From Azolla pinnata (lineage: Eukaryota; Streptophyta; Polypodiopsida; Salviniales; Salviniaceae): DNA of 64,000 nt. The stretch covers positions 7,217 through 71,216 of the forward strand of contig JBBBWG010015445.1 of NCBI GenBank assembly GCA_037176905.1, read 5' to 3'. The position numbers and the translations under genes were made by a program. Below are positions 11,601 through 21,419 of the stretch, in pieces. Position 1 is the first letter of the stretch, and each line of letters starts with the position of its first letter. The notes below the pieces were generated by a model, which saw only the letters and a list, made by a program, of their open reading frames with translations, was not told the origin of the DNA and did no database searches.

Positions 11601-12360
11601 TAGTTAATGGAAAAAGCCAATGAGAAGGTGAGAAATATCCATCTAAGGTTTAAGAGTTCTCTTTCAAAGAATTGCAAATTTCTCCACAGCTTGAGGAAGT
11701 CAAGCTTGAGAATAGTTGTTTGATCTAGAGGTTATGTCTGGCGTCTTGAGTACAAAACTTTGGCGTAGCACGATTCCGAAAGTAACGGAAGCTTCCGGTA
11801 CATTCCGAAATTCTCGGCAAGAGTGAGTTCTTGCCTCAATGCAATAGTATATAAATACCTGATGACCTTGTCGATTTCCATAAAAAGGAAAGCAACGCTA
11901 GTCATTGACACATCAATCTACTCTTTCTTGTTTCTTCAACGTTACGTCTATTTTCGTGTTCATTCGCAACTCAGCCGTCACCAACCCATCCTATGCGATT
12001 GTGGACTCGGCGACTTATATCTACAAAAAAAAGCCATTGTCATACATGGCCAAACTACCATGTTTTTTTTTTTTAAATCTTGGATACAGCAAAACCATTT
12101 CCACCCTGAGATGGCTCTGGAACATCCAAAACATTCTAAAAACCTCTATCATCATGAACACGATTCGAAACGCTAATCCCACGACGAGCAATCAACGTGT
12201 CGTGGATATCTGTGACATGTATTAGGGTGGGAACGGGGCCCGAGATCGAGGCATTTCTAGACTTGTGGTCATCTCGCCCTTCGGCTTGCGAGGTCTTGTT
12301 CTCTGCATCGATGCATCTGCGCCTCCGGCGATGCACTAAAATGGTGCCGAAACTGACTCC
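11600..12360 (+). mobile_element. Possible relic 5-prime end of an LTR retrotransposon (fossil)
   Basis: The 11770-11815 stretch has clustered inverted TTCC/GGAA words, followed by TATATAAATA near 11855, a pyrimidine-rich TTTCTTGTTTCTTCAACG stretch, and then at about 12343 TGGTGCCGAAAC, which resembles a primer-binding site. This order (U3 promoter, R/U5, PBS) is that of a 5-prime LTR of the Ty3/gypsy kind. No partner LTR and no gag-pol coding region was seen in the window, so it is a fragment or solo remnant, and old. It could also be an ordinary promoter-like stretch. Confidence 0.3.
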
Positions 12361-12480
12361 GAAGAAGCATTAGAGCCACATTTCGAGGCTCTAGTAGCCA
12401 TAGTTTCTGTCTCCTGGTCTAAGGTTTAAGCTTCAAGGGTTCAAGTTTATGGTTCCAGAAGAAGAAGTAAACTTACGACA

Positions 12481-12665
12481 ACAGCTTCACCATCACCATC
12501 ACCATCATCACCATCACCATCATCACCATCACCATCACCATCATCACCATAACCACCATCATCACCATCACCACCACCACCATCACCATCACCATCACCA
12601 TCACCATCACCACCACCATCACCATCACCATCACCATCACCATCACCATCACCATCACCATCACA
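12481..12665. repeat. CAT/CAC trinucleotide array
   Basis: Almost pure CAC and CAT triplets for about 185 bp. One frame reads poly-His and the other strand poly-Asp/Gly or poly-Met/Val; none is a gene. Confidence 0.97.
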
Positions 12666-12687
12666 GTCATCAGCCATGGATGGGAAG

Positions 12688-13110
12688 CAAGCTTTGGCTC
12701 TAAGCTGAGACTGTTTGGAAACATGCTCAAGTTGAACTGATCCTCATCATGTATATGTACCAAACAATACAGAAGCTTCATCATCACCATCACCATCACC
12801 ACCATCATCCCCACCATCATCATCATAAGCTATGGATGATGATGATGATGATGATGGTGGTGAAGCTTCTGTATTGTTGGCACTGAGTTAGAGGCTGTTT
12901 GGATACATACTGAAGCTGAATTGATTCTCTTCATGTACCAAACAATGCAGAAGCTTCATCATCATCATCATCATCATCATGATCACCCTCATCACCATCA
13001 CCAGCATCATCAGCATCATCAGCATAACCACCACCACCATCACCACCACCACCATCATCATCATAAGCCAAACAAGCTTTGGCTCTGAGCTGGAGGCTGT
13101 TTGGATATAC
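12688..13110. repeat. Direct and inverted repeats around AAGCTT and CTGTTTGG words
   Basis: A block AGCTTTGGCTCT(A/G)AGCTG followed by CTGTTTGGA occurs at about 12699 and 13074, and a related GAGGCTGTTTGGATACATAC at 12890. ACCAAACAATACAGAAGCTT at 12758 is inverted as AAGCTTCTGTATTGTTGG near 12862. CAT/CAC runs form part of the inverted arms. A second ACCAAACAATGCAGAAGCTT lies at 12937. Confidence 0.75.
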
Positions 13111-13260
13111 AAAGCTCAAGCTCAAGGCACTTGCAGAAAAAGCTGCAGAAAAAAGGAGGGCCACAACAGAGAAGGCATTCAATCTATTTGACTTCCATGA
13201 GCTCCCCAGAAAAGAAAAAAGGCTGCTGAAATGTGAAGCATCCAAATTCTGCAAAATGTG

Positions 13261-13293
<33 letters not shown>

Positions 13294-14350
13294 CATTTCA
13301 CTGCAGAATTCTACCCCATCCACTGTAACAATCCTTGTCAGTTTTTGAGGAGATTTTGCTCCAGCCAAAATCTGGAATACAGATAGATGTGTTTGTTTCT
13401 TCTTCTTCTTCCTTTTTCACCTCTTTGGTATCACATGTTCTTGGCACCTTCCTCACCTTCCCCCCCCTCAATTTTCTCATGTTTCTCATGTTACTCCCAA
13501 ATTTCTCCCAAATTTCCTTACCTTCTCATGTAAAGAAAGCTGCAGAGAAATAAAAGGGCCACCCACAGACAGGTTCAGAGAAAAGCAAACACTTTTTTGT
13601 TCTGTGGGTTGGGCATACATCCAATCCATGTCATTGACTGACATGAACACAGTGAGTGCTCTTCCCCATGTGCTGAGAAAAAGGAAGCTGCTGCAGAAGA
13701 CAAGCACTTGAGAAGATTGGCAATCTTTGCCACTATTGAGAAGATTTGGCCCAAGAACCAATATACACATTTATATTATGCCTATGGAATAATGCAGATG
13801 TGTTTTTTCCAGGAGCTCAGACTTCCTCTTCACCAGACCTTCCCAGCCCATGGAATCCATCAAGCTTTCGGGTCGGATTTCTCGCTCTTCCTCTTGGATC
13901 AAGCTTCTTTCCATCATGGTACATCAAAATATGGTCCAAATATAGTGATAAAGAACGGCAATTCGGTGACGATCCATCCTCCATCTACGCATCTCGGGAT
14001 ATGTCTTGTAGATCTACGGCGAACCATAAACGTTAATCAAGGCTTTTCCCCCTTCCGATTGCGAAACGAGCCTTTCAGTTCGGGACATGGTTTCAGAAGC
14101 CGGATAATTCGGTAAGTAAAACAAATACATATGTATACAAACTCTCTTGTGGCAAGAACTGCACACTTCGAACAAAACACTTTTCTGGTCACCTTGTCGG
14201 ACTCTTCTCGTGAACCTAGCAATGGGGGAAAAAAAATGCAGAAACTTCCATGATTTCCATTGTGAACCATGTGTATGCAAATATATATATATACATCGTG
14301 TAAGCATGCATTTGTGTGACGAGAAATGCATAGATGTTACCATAAATGCA
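13111..14350. other. Intergenic stretch 3-prime of the receptor kinase
   Basis: No recognised gene. It contains a CA/TA dinucleotide run at 13261-13291 and a plus-strand frame at 13708-14115 that reads 135 codons without matching a known family. The composition is not clearly coding. Confidence 0.5.
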
Positions 14351-14354
14351 TGGT

Positions 14355-14622
14355 GTCATGAATGTTACTTGCATTGTATCATGATTTTTACTTGCAGCTG
14401 TTCTCATGAATGTTACTTGCATTGTATCATGATTTTACTTGCAGCTGTTCTCATGAATGTTACTTGCATTGTATCATGATGTTACTTGCAGCTGTTCTCA
14501 TGATTTTACTTGCAGCTGTTCTCATGAATGTTACATGCATTGAATCATGATTTTACTTGCAGCTGTTCTCATGAATGTTACTTGCGTTGTATCGTGACGT
14601 TACTTGCAGCTGTTATCATGAA
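14355..14622. repeat. Minisatellite of about 47 bp just past the receptor kinase stop
   Basis: Six or so copies of CATGAATGTTACTTGCATTG followed by TATCATGATTTTACTTGCAGCTGTTCT, with one shortened unit near 14480-14520. The array ends about 70 bases beyond the kinase stop codon, so it would lie in or near its 3-prime UTR. Confidence 0.92.
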
Positions 14623-14694
14623 TGCATGGGTGAATGCATTCAAGTGTGTATGCATGTACCAATGTATGGATCGAATCCACGCATTCGAGTATGT

Positions 14695-17600
14695 CTATGC
14701 ATGTATATGAATGAATGTGTATGTGTACTGCATGCACATACGTACCAGGAGCCCGTTGTTTTGCCAGAATGACTCTAAACGCGGCTTCAAGAGGTCAGCT
14801 TCGGTGTCATCGAACGATTTCCTCGCCACAATGTCATCGAACAATTTCGGCGTAAACACGCTGAATTTGTCGAGGTAATCCATGGCCAAAGAGGAAGAAG
14901 AATCCGAGCTCCCCCTAGTAGGGACACTTATGCTTTCTTGTGGATCATCATCATCACCAACATCATCATCATCATAACCATGGCCATTGCCATCATCGTC
15001 TTTGATCTGATTGCTAGCGCCGCAGCTATGGTCGGATTGGAAGGCGTTCGACGATGAGTGATCATCTCGGCTGAAGCTATGTCCGCGAGTCCAAGAGAGT
15101 AGCCTCGGAACCTGCATAAGAAAACAAATGAAAATGCAATTTGGAATACAAAATCTTAAAGCTCGGGCATTTTGTGTTAGTGTCAGGATTTGGTGTTAGG
15201 ATTAGAAGGGATTTTGTGTCAGGGCTAGGGATCTTGTGTTAGGGTTAGGGTTTTTTTTAGGGTTATGGTTACCTTTGCTCTCGCCTCCATTAGAGGCTCG
15301 GATTCGATCATCTGCATACAATTCTCTGGGATCATTGTCGCGAGGGCCTGCACCACGAAGGTCATCGTGGGCCTCGACTCGGGATCCATTTGTAAGCAAA
15401 GTGAAGCTAGGTAGCTCATCCTCCATACATCGTCGTCGATCAAGCGCAGGTCTTGCTTCAATGCCGGATCGATCAATTCGCCCAACAGCCGCGATCTGTT
15501 CCTCAGCATTGGTAATGCCTGTTGCAATTGTCAAGAGAAAACTAATCATTTTGATCCAATTCCACCTTCAGCAATCCCCAATGTCTATGTACAAACAAGA
15601 TCAAGGAGAAAAACAAAACATTTTGATCCAATTCCACCTTCTGACACCGATCCCTAAACCCTATGCCTATGTACAAAGGACCACAAACACTCCATCCCTT
15701 TTTTTTCCCTTGACCAAACCCTAATCCCTCAAAATCAAATGCCTAGTTTCTGAGGAAAGAGAACCAGCATTTTGATCCACTTTCAATTCGGCAAACCCTA
15801 AACCCTCGACCCAAATGTTGTATTCTAAGGAAAGGCAACGTGCATTCGATCCGCTACCAATCGAGCAAAAACCCTAAACTGACATGCCTACTGTATGTAA
15901 AGGAAGAGAACAAGCATTGGATTGATCCACTTCCAATTTTGGAGCCAACTCTAAACCAGTATGCTGGCTGTGAAGGCTGTAAAGAAAGACAAAAAGAAAA
16001 CAAGCCTACTGGAAAGAAACACAACAAGCATTTGATCCACTTCCCTTCAGCAAATCCTAAACCAAATTAATGCCTACTGTAAAGAAAGAAAAAAAAAAGA
16101 AAACAAGCATTTCATACACTTTCCTTGAGCAAACCCTCACGAAAACAATGTCACAATATCAAGTAGAATCAAAAACATCCAACTGCAAGAGAAGGATCAG
16201 GTAGATAAAACAAACTCACCCATACGACAAGGCTTTCTTGACCTAATGGAGCACTCCTCTCCAAAGGCTTGCGCCCGCTGATCAGCTCCAGCAGTACTAC
16301 TCCAAAGCTAAAGACATCCGACTTGATCGTTGCTCGCCCCATCATTGCATATTCGGGGGCAAAGTAACCGAACGTTCCCAGCATTTGAGCTGGGGAGCTA
16401 GGGCATGTATTGGCATCCATCTCCTTCACAACGGTGGCCATTCCTAGATCTGAAACCTGATCGATCGACTCATCAACCGATCAATCAACAAAACAATCGA
16501 TTAGCAGATACATCAATCAACCAATCAATCACCAATGAGCATTATTATCACAATCTACAGTTTCGAGGATTTTGGGCGGTCTTTTTATCTATCCTCTCTT
16601 TACCAGCCGAATTGCACTAAAACTCATCTTACAATATAGGTTACAGTCGAATCACATCAAAAAATTGCATGAAATTACAGTTTGCAGTTTTAGGGATTGT
16701 GGGCAGTTTTTTCCACCACTCTTATTGGTCAAATTGCATGAAAACCCTCCAAAAGCAGAGCAGACCAACCTTAGCTCTCCAATTGGAATCGAGCAAAATG
16801 TTATTGGATTTGAAATCCCGATGAAGAACCCTCGGGTTCGCAGCTTCGTGGAGGTACTCAAGCCCTCTGGCTGCTCCCAGCGCGATCTTCACACGTGCTT
16901 CCCAGCCTAGGCTTTCTTTTCTAAAGGACTGGTTCAAGTGCTCCCTCAAGTTACCGTTAGGCATGTACTCATAAACCAACAGCCTCTCGAGATCACTGCC
17001 ATGAGCTTCAATGCAATACCCAACAAGTGGAACCAAGTGAAAATGATGCAGCCTCGAGAGCAGCTCCACCTACATCGAATGTATGATGTATACTGTTGAG
17101 TCTGACATGTGCATATAAATCACAGGCTATGTATATAAGAGCTTGAACTCAGTGATTGATGATTACCTCTTGCATAAACTCTCTCTCCACATTGGCTCCG
17201 CACTTCCGGTTCAGCTTTTTGATGGCAACTTGTTGACCTATTGAGTGAACAAACGCATTTTCAACACAACTTCATAACAGAAAACATGTTGGGCAAAATG
17301 TATGAAAGCTCAAAAACATGTGAAAACGCCTAATATATATAAACGATCAATCAATAATGATGCAAGGGATGATGGGATGAGAACTACCATCTCGGAGGCG
17401 ACCTTTGTATACTATGCTGCTCCCACCAACGCCGACGATATTAGCTTTGGCAAATCTTCCAGTAGCCTCTCGAAGCTCCGACAGCGTGAAGGGCCTTGCA
17501 ACAATGCCGATCACCGGTCCTATTTTCGCGTTGACCCTGAACGATAACGCCTTTGTGCATCCTGCTCCACCCAAAAACCCCAAGAAATACACCCCAAAAG

Positions 17601-18286
17601 GAAAAGAAAAGAAGGGAAGGAAAGCTCACACACACAATGTACTCAGGAATCCAAAACATGTTTTCTAAAGCACAATCATGGACTCAAAACATTTGTCGAT
17701 CGGAAGTGTCTCCAGCGTTCGCACCGGTTCCATTGAAGCATGTATTGTTGTAGACTTGGTTATACGCAGACTGCGTCGATGCCTCAGATTGATGGTTGCT
17801 CAACAATGTTTGCAAGCTTTGGGTCGAACGGTTTTCATCATCGAGCCAGAGCATGGTGCAGGGGAGCTGGAGGCTCCATAGCTTTCTGTACATCAAGCAT
17901 ATCAAGGAACAGAGCAGCAACGCTGCCGTTGCCGATGCACACAGCACGAGCGCTACCAGGAAGAGCCTCCTGCCTGCAAGATCCTTCCAAGAATGAAGCT
18001 GTTCACCGTCGCTTGTTCCTGGATCAATTATGCATGAAGCAAGATTAGATTCAGATGATATGAATCATAATTTATACTTGAATGGTATGAGAATAACTGA
18101 TTATCAGATCGAATCGAAGGAACACCCAGGTTTAGATGACAGAAACTGCCTCATGAATGAATGCTCGACAAGGAGCTCAGGATGGTTCTGATTTGCAGCA
18201 CATTCTCAAAGATCATATAAATTGACTACTCAGAATCTATCTATCTATCTATCTATCTCAAAGGTCATATAAATTGACTACTCAGA

Positions 18287-18344
<58 letters not shown>

Positions 18345-20987
18345 GTATCAATCTATCCATGCAGACAACGAATGAATGCTCGACAAGGAGCTCAGGGTGG
18401 TTCTGATTTGCATCACAATCTCATAAGTCAAATAAATAGACTACTCAGAATTATGTATCTATCTATCTATCTATCTATCTAGATTCTATCTATCCATGCC
18501 GACAACGAATGAATGCTCGACAAGGAGCTCAGGATGATTCTGATTTGCAGCACATTCTCATAGGCCATACAAATTGACTACTCAGAATCTATCTGTCTAT
18601 CGATCTATCTATCTATCTATCTATCTTTTGACAAGGAGCTCAGGATGGTTCTGATTTGCAGCACATTCTCATAGGTCACATAAATAGACTACTCAGAATC
18701 TATGTATGTATGTATGTATCAATCTATTTAGATTCTATCTATGCATGCCGACAACGAATGAATGCTCGACAAGGAGCTCAGAATGATTCTGATTTGCAGC
18801 ACATTCTCATAGGTCACATGTCAAATTGGCTACTCAGAATGTATCTATCTACCTACCTATCTATCTATCCATCTCTTTTATACCTTGTTTCTCTGTGGTA
18901 TATCAATGGGAAGAAGAGGAAACCGACCTGTGCTTGATGGCAGATTCCCAAGATACAGTACTTTCCACTGCCCGATGAGCGAGTCCCAGGCCTCCTTGTC
19001 CAGCGAGCTATTCCTCTGTAACAGAAGATCTCTCGCACCCTCTAGGCTCTGCTGCCCTTGACCTTGAGAGGAGAATATGTACATGTCCAAGATCACACTG
19101 CCATTCCTTCGTGCACTGAGGAAAATCTGCAGCCATTTGCTTTGTTTAGCAAATTTTCCCCTTTGGGAAGCAAAAGATCAACCTCTGCTGTCTGATCAGC
19201 AAGCAAAACACGGTATCCTTTTCCTTTCTGTTCTAGATTTCTTTTGTCTACAGGCCGTTTGATGCTTCTTTACCTGAGAAGGAGCGAGATTCAGAAAGGT
19301 CGCCAGATTGTCCTTGAATGCCTTCTCCAGGTTTTGGGTGTAGTTCTGAAGCCTTTGCTGAAGGAGTTGGATGATCACGAACAGAGGGTCAGTGCAAGAA
19401 CAAGCCATGGTTTCTTGATCCATGGCGGAAGGATCCAGAAACTGCCCAACTGGGCAAGCTTGGCATCCTGCAGGAACCCATGAAATTTCCAATTATGACC
19501 TAAACTCTGTCAATCTTTGAGCGAGAAGTGATGCTAAAAACCATACCAATCTACCAAGAAAACATCCACAATTCACGAATGAACGAGGTAAAGACTGAAT
19601 CTCTCAATTCCAAGGCAAACCCTAATCTGAGCTCAAGCAGTAACATGTCATCCTAATCTCTGAGTTCAAGGCTCAAAACCCTAATCTAAATTCGAGCAAA
19701 AACCCTAATCTAAATTTGAGCAAAATCCTGATCTAAGTTCAAGAAAAACCCTAACCTAAATTCAAGCAAAGCCCTAATCTAAGTTCAAGCAAGACCTTAA
19801 TCTAGGTTTAAGCAGAGCCCTAATCTAAATTCAAGCAAAACCCTAATCTGAGTTCAAGCAGAACTCTAATCTAAGTTCAAGCGAAACCCTCAACTCAATG
19901 CAAGCAAGCATACATTGTCAATAATTCAAAGTCGAGAAAAAACACAGATTCCCCAATCGAACAAAGCCCCAATCAAGTTCAAACACACCCCTGCCTCTCT
20001 AGTCAGGCAAAACCCTGTTTTTCAATTTCAAAACCACGCCCGAATCTCAATTCAATCCGACTAGCCCTCATCCCAAATACTCAAGATCCCTTCTCTGATT
20101 CCCTGACATCCGATTGATCGCGTCTCGATTGTCTGACAAGCAATTGTAGAGGCCGCAGGGCACTCGGTGGAGTCGAAAATGGAGGAGGACTCGGAAGGAA
20201 AGTAGGTCTAAATTACACCATAGACTTCTCTTTACCTTGGGGTGGAGCTGAAGGGCAGCTACATTCAGTGAAGCCGAGCTCTTCGCTGCCAGTGTAGAGT
20301 TGAGTTCCAGCACTAAGTAGTCCGCCAGAGGCACAGAGACAAGGCCACGTCTCTGCAATTGAGCCCAAGATCAGCCCACATATAAAGATGCATCCATAGA
20401 TTATATGTTAAAGCGCATCAACAGAGAGATTTTGCATGTCAGATCAAATCTGAAAGAGTTTGCGTAGTTGATCACACACGCAATAGGAAGATGGGATAAT
20501 TATAGAAGGATTTTGCACACTGGTCGATCATATGCATAGAAAAGATATGGATTCATAGAAAGAATTTCATACACATATGAGCATCGGTTTAAAGGACACA
20601 GATTTTTTGCCCACTTGATCATGATGATTGTATCAGTGGGTAGGAATCATACTGTATGGTGAGGAAAACACAGATAGATCCGGAAGAGTTTTGGCGCACA
20701 GATTGTCATCACGAGGGAAGGAAGAAATCAAGAAGATGTATATGCGAACTAAGAATCTGATCTGATATAGCATAGTACAACCTCATGATTCCGTCTTTGC
20801 TAGAAAGAAAACACACACAATCTAGATCTTTTCTTTCCTTTCCTTTGCGCAGTTGCCTGCTAAATCAATCCAATTCGATGACCGAGACCGGTTTCTTCTC
20901 CTTACCTCGCCCACCACACGGAGCCGCTGCAGAAGCTACGAAGAGCAAGCACAGCAACAATGCAAAACCGTGATTGGGTCCCCGCAT
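14695..20987 (-). CDS. NCRK: NCRK-type receptor-like serine/threonine kinase
   Basis: Eleven exons, listed in transcript order: 20987-20906, 20352-20236, 19467-19274, 19126-18928, 18018-17725, 17561-17388, 17237-17167, 17069-16770, 16456-16220, 15518-15273, 15111-14695. All phases agree and the product is 776 residues. Residues 1-22 are a signal peptide. A Cys-rich region follows (WPCLC near 30, CSC near 57-60, CQAC and CSC to about 95). Next comes an extra segment of about 100 residues, a membrane helix at about 216-238, then a kinase domain from about 317 to 632. It has the GVGGSS loop, VAIKK lysine near 359, HRD at 460-462, DLG in place of DFG at 480-482, and APE at 510-512. The tail ends with PRLESF, like the PRFESF of Arabidopsis NCRK. 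NCRK is a plasma-membrane/endosomal kinase reported to bind ROP GTPases. Catalytic residues look intact. The last 15 residues after LESFWQNNG come from repeat-like sequence. Confidence 0.88.
15548..16130. repeat. Tandem units of about 75 bp in kinase intron 9
   Basis: The intron between exons 9 and 10 carries about eight units. Each has a TTTGATCCA(A/C)TTCCA-type word, a CAAACCCTAAACC word, ATGCCTA and GTA(A)AGGAA. TTTGATCC-like words fall near 15549, 15621, 15770, 15844, 15920, 16030 and 16107. Plant-telomere-like CCCTAAA is part of the unit. Confidence 0.8.
18150..18870. repeat. Minisatellite with TATC runs in kinase intron 4
   Basis: Five copies of GACAAGGAGCTCAGGATG, then TTCTGATTTGCAGCACATTC, then GACTACTCAGAATCTAT, then a variable TATC run. 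Copies start near 18161, 18375, 18513, 18630 and 18761, so spacing is 117-214 bp depending on the length of the TATC run. Confidence 0.95.
19615..19905. repeat. Short tandem array CCCTAATCTAAGTTCAAGCA in kinase intron 2
   Basis: About twelve units of 20-24 bp, each with AACCCTAATCTAA and TTCAAGCA. The CCCTAA core again resembles the plant telomere motif, but the unit is longer and diverged. Confidence 0.93.
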
Positions 20988-21000
20988 GTCTGCAAGGCTC

Positions 21001-21363
21001 TCTCCCTCTCTCTCTCTCTCTCGCTTGAATCTCTCTTTCTCTCTGTGAATCTCTCCTTTGATCAATCCTAGCTATGCCTATGCGTGTGTGTGTGTGTGTG
21101 TGTGTGTGAGTTCTGTGCAGACAGAAGAGGAGGAGGAGGAGAATCAAGAAGAGAATCAAGTGAGCAAGCTCTTCCAACTCCCTTCTTCCTTCTTCCTTCT
21201 TCTTCTTCCTGAATCTCTGCTCAATGGAGAATTAGGTCGGGAAAAGGAAGCAGCATTTGCCATAATTAGAAGATTGCCTCGCTTCGACTGCTCCTACGCC
21301 CTGCTCATGGCTTCATAAAGGAAGCAACAGCTGCGAAATGGGGGAGGAAAGGAGTTACCATAT

Positions 21364-21401
<38 letters not shown>

Positions 21402-21412
21402 CTCTCTCTTTC
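21001..21412. repeat. CT and TG dinucleotide tracts upstream of the receptor kinase
   Basis: CT runs at 21001-21023 and 21366-21412 and a TG run at about 21083-21108 lie within 430 bases upstream of the kinase ATG, where its 5-prime UTR and promoter must be. GA/CT tracts are frequent in plant core promoters. No TATA box was found. Confidence 0.8.
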
Positions 21413-21419
21413 TCTGCGC

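Noticed and set aside
12449-12826. Poly-His and poly-Asp/Gly or poly-Met/Val proteins
   Set aside because: Trinucleotide CAT/CAC array read in different frames on both strands.
13708-14115. 135-codon plus-strand frame
   Set aside because: No family features. Composition is like the surrounding intergenic DNA, and an overlapping second frame is equally open.
20068-20358. Alternative frame of kinase exon 2 ([17 protein letters not shown])
   Set aside because: Its phase does not join exons 1 and 3. The frame giving WPCLCASGG and [10 protein letters not shown] matches both junction phases and the Cys-rich family pattern.
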